Positions 64,000 to 64,000 of a stretch of DNA of 64,000 nucleotides are shown one piece after another. The position numbers were made by a program, and so were the translations under genes. A model generated the notes under the pieces. The model saw only the letters and a list, made by a program, of their open reading frames with translations, ran no database searches and was not told where the DNA came from. Each line of letters starts with the position of its first letter. The stretch's first letter is position 1. The stretch is from Methyloversatilis discipulorum (lineage in GTDB: Bacteria; Pseudomonadota; Gammaproteobacteria; Burkholderiales; Rhodocyclaceae): the NCBI RefSeq assembly GCF_000385375.1, contig NZ_ARVV01000001.1, positions 62,001-126,000 of the forward strand, written 5' to 3'.

Positions 64000-64000
64000 C

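Overview
The window is GC-rich bacterial chromosome from a betaproteobacterium, probably in or near the Rhodocyclales/Nitrosomonadales (Methyloversatilis-like). This rests on gene content and style: mreBCD-mrdA-rodA-rlpA divergent from gatCAB, a PEP-CTERM protein, the metX-metW pair, and the dispersed intergenic repeats. The genus is inference only. Most of the window is ordinary core genome; one segment, about 11.4-24.5 kb, is accessory.

Layout. (1) 0-5.1 kb is a nickel/hydrogen cluster: the C-terminus of a [NiFe]-hydrogenase large subunit of the H2-sensing type, a Fic protein with paired operator-like repeats at its promoter, nikR, and a TonB-dependent receptor whose start is immediately preceded by a perfect NikR operator (GTATGA-N16-TCATAC). 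(2) 5.1-10.3 kb holds dbpA, sodC and small stress, cupin and membrane genes, including a DM13-domain gene cut by an in-frame amber codon. (3) 10.7-24.5 kb is an accessory island. Ten cassette genes, nearly all on the minus strand with attC sites at their 3' ends, form an integron cassette array with no integrase in the window (a CALIN). Two IS1182-type elements sit exactly in the crossover triplet of attC-like sites. A methyltransferase / endonuclease / Vsr restriction-modification set follows, and degenerate ends of related IS elements lie on both sides of the island. (4) 24.5-35.8 kb holds gatCAB and, divergently, the rod-shape and peptidoglycan elongation operon mreB-mreC-mreD-mrdA-rodA-rlpA. 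(5) 35.8-51.5 kb holds an M1 aminopeptidase with a ChaN-like protein, a three-gene phosphorelay operon, an M48 protease, an EamA exporter with a HerA-like ATPase, and a porin / periplasmic binding protein / diguanylate cyclase operon. (6) 51.6-54.6 kb holds yebC, a YbjQ-family gene, and metX-metW under a SAM-II-like riboswitch with what looks like a built-in antiterminator and terminator. (7) 54.7-64 kb holds an AmpG-like permease, an HDOD protein, the yqjD-yqjE-yqjK set, a PEP-CTERM GDSL esterase, xthA, pyrE, comM and the C-terminal part of an NtrX-like regulator.

How it works together. Nickel supply (receptor), nickel sensing (NikR) and H2 sensing (hydrogenase) sit side by side. The mre-mrd block builds the lateral wall. 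metX-metW is under predicted SAM feedback. The cassette array is a store of small, mostly unknown genes that has been invaded by IS elements and probably lost its integrase.

All coordinates and motifs were read by eye. Family names come from recognised motifs, not from database searches.
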